Shown: positions 63,095 to 64,000 of the stretch, one piece after another
Layout: every line of letters starts with the position of its first letter
How positions within the stretch are numbered: position 1 is the stretch's first letter
Origin: Hygrophila difformis
Lineage: Eukaryota; Streptophyta; Magnoliopsida; Lamiales; Acanthaceae
DNA: 64,000 nucleotides
NCBI GenBank assembly: GCA_030278955.1
Contig: JAOANR010000002.1
Coordinates: 23,298,057-23,362,056, forward strand
Direction: 5' to 3'
Position numbers and translations under genes: made by a program
The notes under the pieces: generated by a model
The model's input: only the letters and a program-made list of their open reading frames with translations
What the model was told of the DNA's origin: nothing
The model's database searches: none

Positions 63095-64000
63095 TGTAAC
63101 GGCCCGAATATTTCCGGATATTTTGTCCAAATATTTTGGATCCCAAATAAACAAATTCAAATTGTTTTGAACTACGTAATGACTTGATCCCTTCACGGGG
63201 TACGTAGGCAACTTGGAAATTTCAATTCTGGGTTCAGTCAAATAATAACAAACAACAACACACAATAACACAATCACTCGATCAAACAACTCCCGAACTC
63301 GCAAGATGATAAAGCACAACTTCGAGGACGAAGTTGATTCTTAAGGAGGGTAGACTGTAATACCCGCAATTTTTAGAAAATAAAAATAGAATTTAATCCG
63401 ATGAGCGAAGAGGTTTTGTTCCGAGAACCCGTAAAATCGGAAATGCACGGAAGTCAAAAGACGACGATTTGGAAGCCGACGAATCCAAAACCGACGGACT
63501 TAAAATTTCAAACATGAAATCAATTTAAGTCGGAATAAATTTAGGACGGGAATCGTAATCCGAGAATGACCCGGGAAATCGAGCCCGAAAACGTAGAAGG
63601 ATAGAAGTCCGAAAGAGAGGAGGAAAAGACCCGACGGATCGCAGGGACCGGCCTGGACCGCAGTCCAGACCGGTGCCGCGCACTGGTCGCGCGGTCACGC
63701 GCCAACCTCGCGTGGCGACACAGAATGCGGGAGATCGCGCGATCATGGCGATTTCTTGCCAAAAATTCGACTCTCGATTATGGTAAGTAAATTTTGGACG
63801 GGAGGAAAGCTTTAAGGACGAATTAGGGTTGATTCATTCCCCATACTCAGTCATCCACAGCCCCCTCTCCACTCCCAAACTCTCCCAAAGCCAAAACACC
63901 TTCCGACGACTTTCCGACGACCTTCCGACGAGTTTCTGGCAACCAACGACGACCGAGGAAGGGTGTAGATAAAGGATTACAATCTTTGGATCATTGGTAA
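63095..64000 (+). repeat. Element G 3' LTR (runs off the window)
   Basis: Either a long-form LTR from 63095, as in D, or a short one from 63356 (TGTAATACCCGC); the other end of G is not in view, so this is undecided. It contains hairpin 2 (63317-63336) with tract 2, the U3 purine block (63595-63670), GC-rich DNA and, at the very end, the donor-like TTGGTAA. Open frames in the GC-rich part are not called. Confidence 0.85.

Noticed and set aside
63356..64000. G as a definite short-LTR element
   Set aside because: G's 5' LTR start is outside the window, so the two candidate LTR starts (63095, 63356) cannot be separated.

Overview
This window is plant nuclear DNA, most likely from angiosperm heterochromatin, and it is made entirely of transposable elements. 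I see no host gene, rRNA, tRNA or bacterial-type feature. Seven long-terminal-repeat (LTR) retrotransposons of one lineage lie inside one another, with a miniature LTR element (TRIM) and a short terminal-inverted-repeat element among them. The lineage is Ty3/gypsy, chromovirus type, Tekay-like. The evidence is an initiator-tRNA-Met-type primer site (TGGTATCAGAGC), the order gag-protease-RT-RNase H-integrase, and a C-terminal chromodomain after the integrase. The names A to G are mine.

Layout from outside in. G (+) covers 1-219 and 56517-64000 and runs off both ends. C (+, 220-56516, TSD TACTC) sits in G's 5' LTR. Inside C are a TRIM (473-1200, -), element B (2774-25054, -, TSD TACAC), element D (28246-36924, -, TSD CCCAT) and element E (37843-51840, +, TSD TTGGC). 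Inside B is A (8519-19642, +, TSD GTGTT). Inside E are a 670-bp Mutator-like short element (40001-40670, 9-bp TSD) and element F (44225-50395, -, TSD GATCT). Every large boundary is supported by TG...CA ends plus a perfect 5-bp duplication, so the insertion order can be read directly.

The elements are structurally unequal. G and C carry a short coiled-coil ORF (here ORF0) before a gag-pol frame, both now broken. A and B are chimeras: ORF0, then an antisense, apparently spliced gene resembling the 'putative plant transposon protein' family, then a pol fragment starting in the RT thumb/connection region. D and E carry gag only. F carries only leader sequence. The best preserved pieces are D's gag (361 codons), A's and C's ORF0, and B's RNase H-integrase-chromodomain frame (666 codons). 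No element is complete, so mobility must have depended on trans-supplied proteins.

The most interesting non-coding signal is a repeated module: an 8-bp stem closed by an RGGA tetraloop, then CTTAAG and a polypurine tract, then an LTR-like start TGTAATACC. It occurs twice in tandem in every large element, with two different stems, and a third version with another stem is in the TRIM. D starts its LTR at the first module; A, B, C, E and F start theirs 230-310 bp later at the second. Nonsense codons in the broken frames are mostly explained by C-to-T or G-to-A changes, as expected for methylated, silenced DNA.
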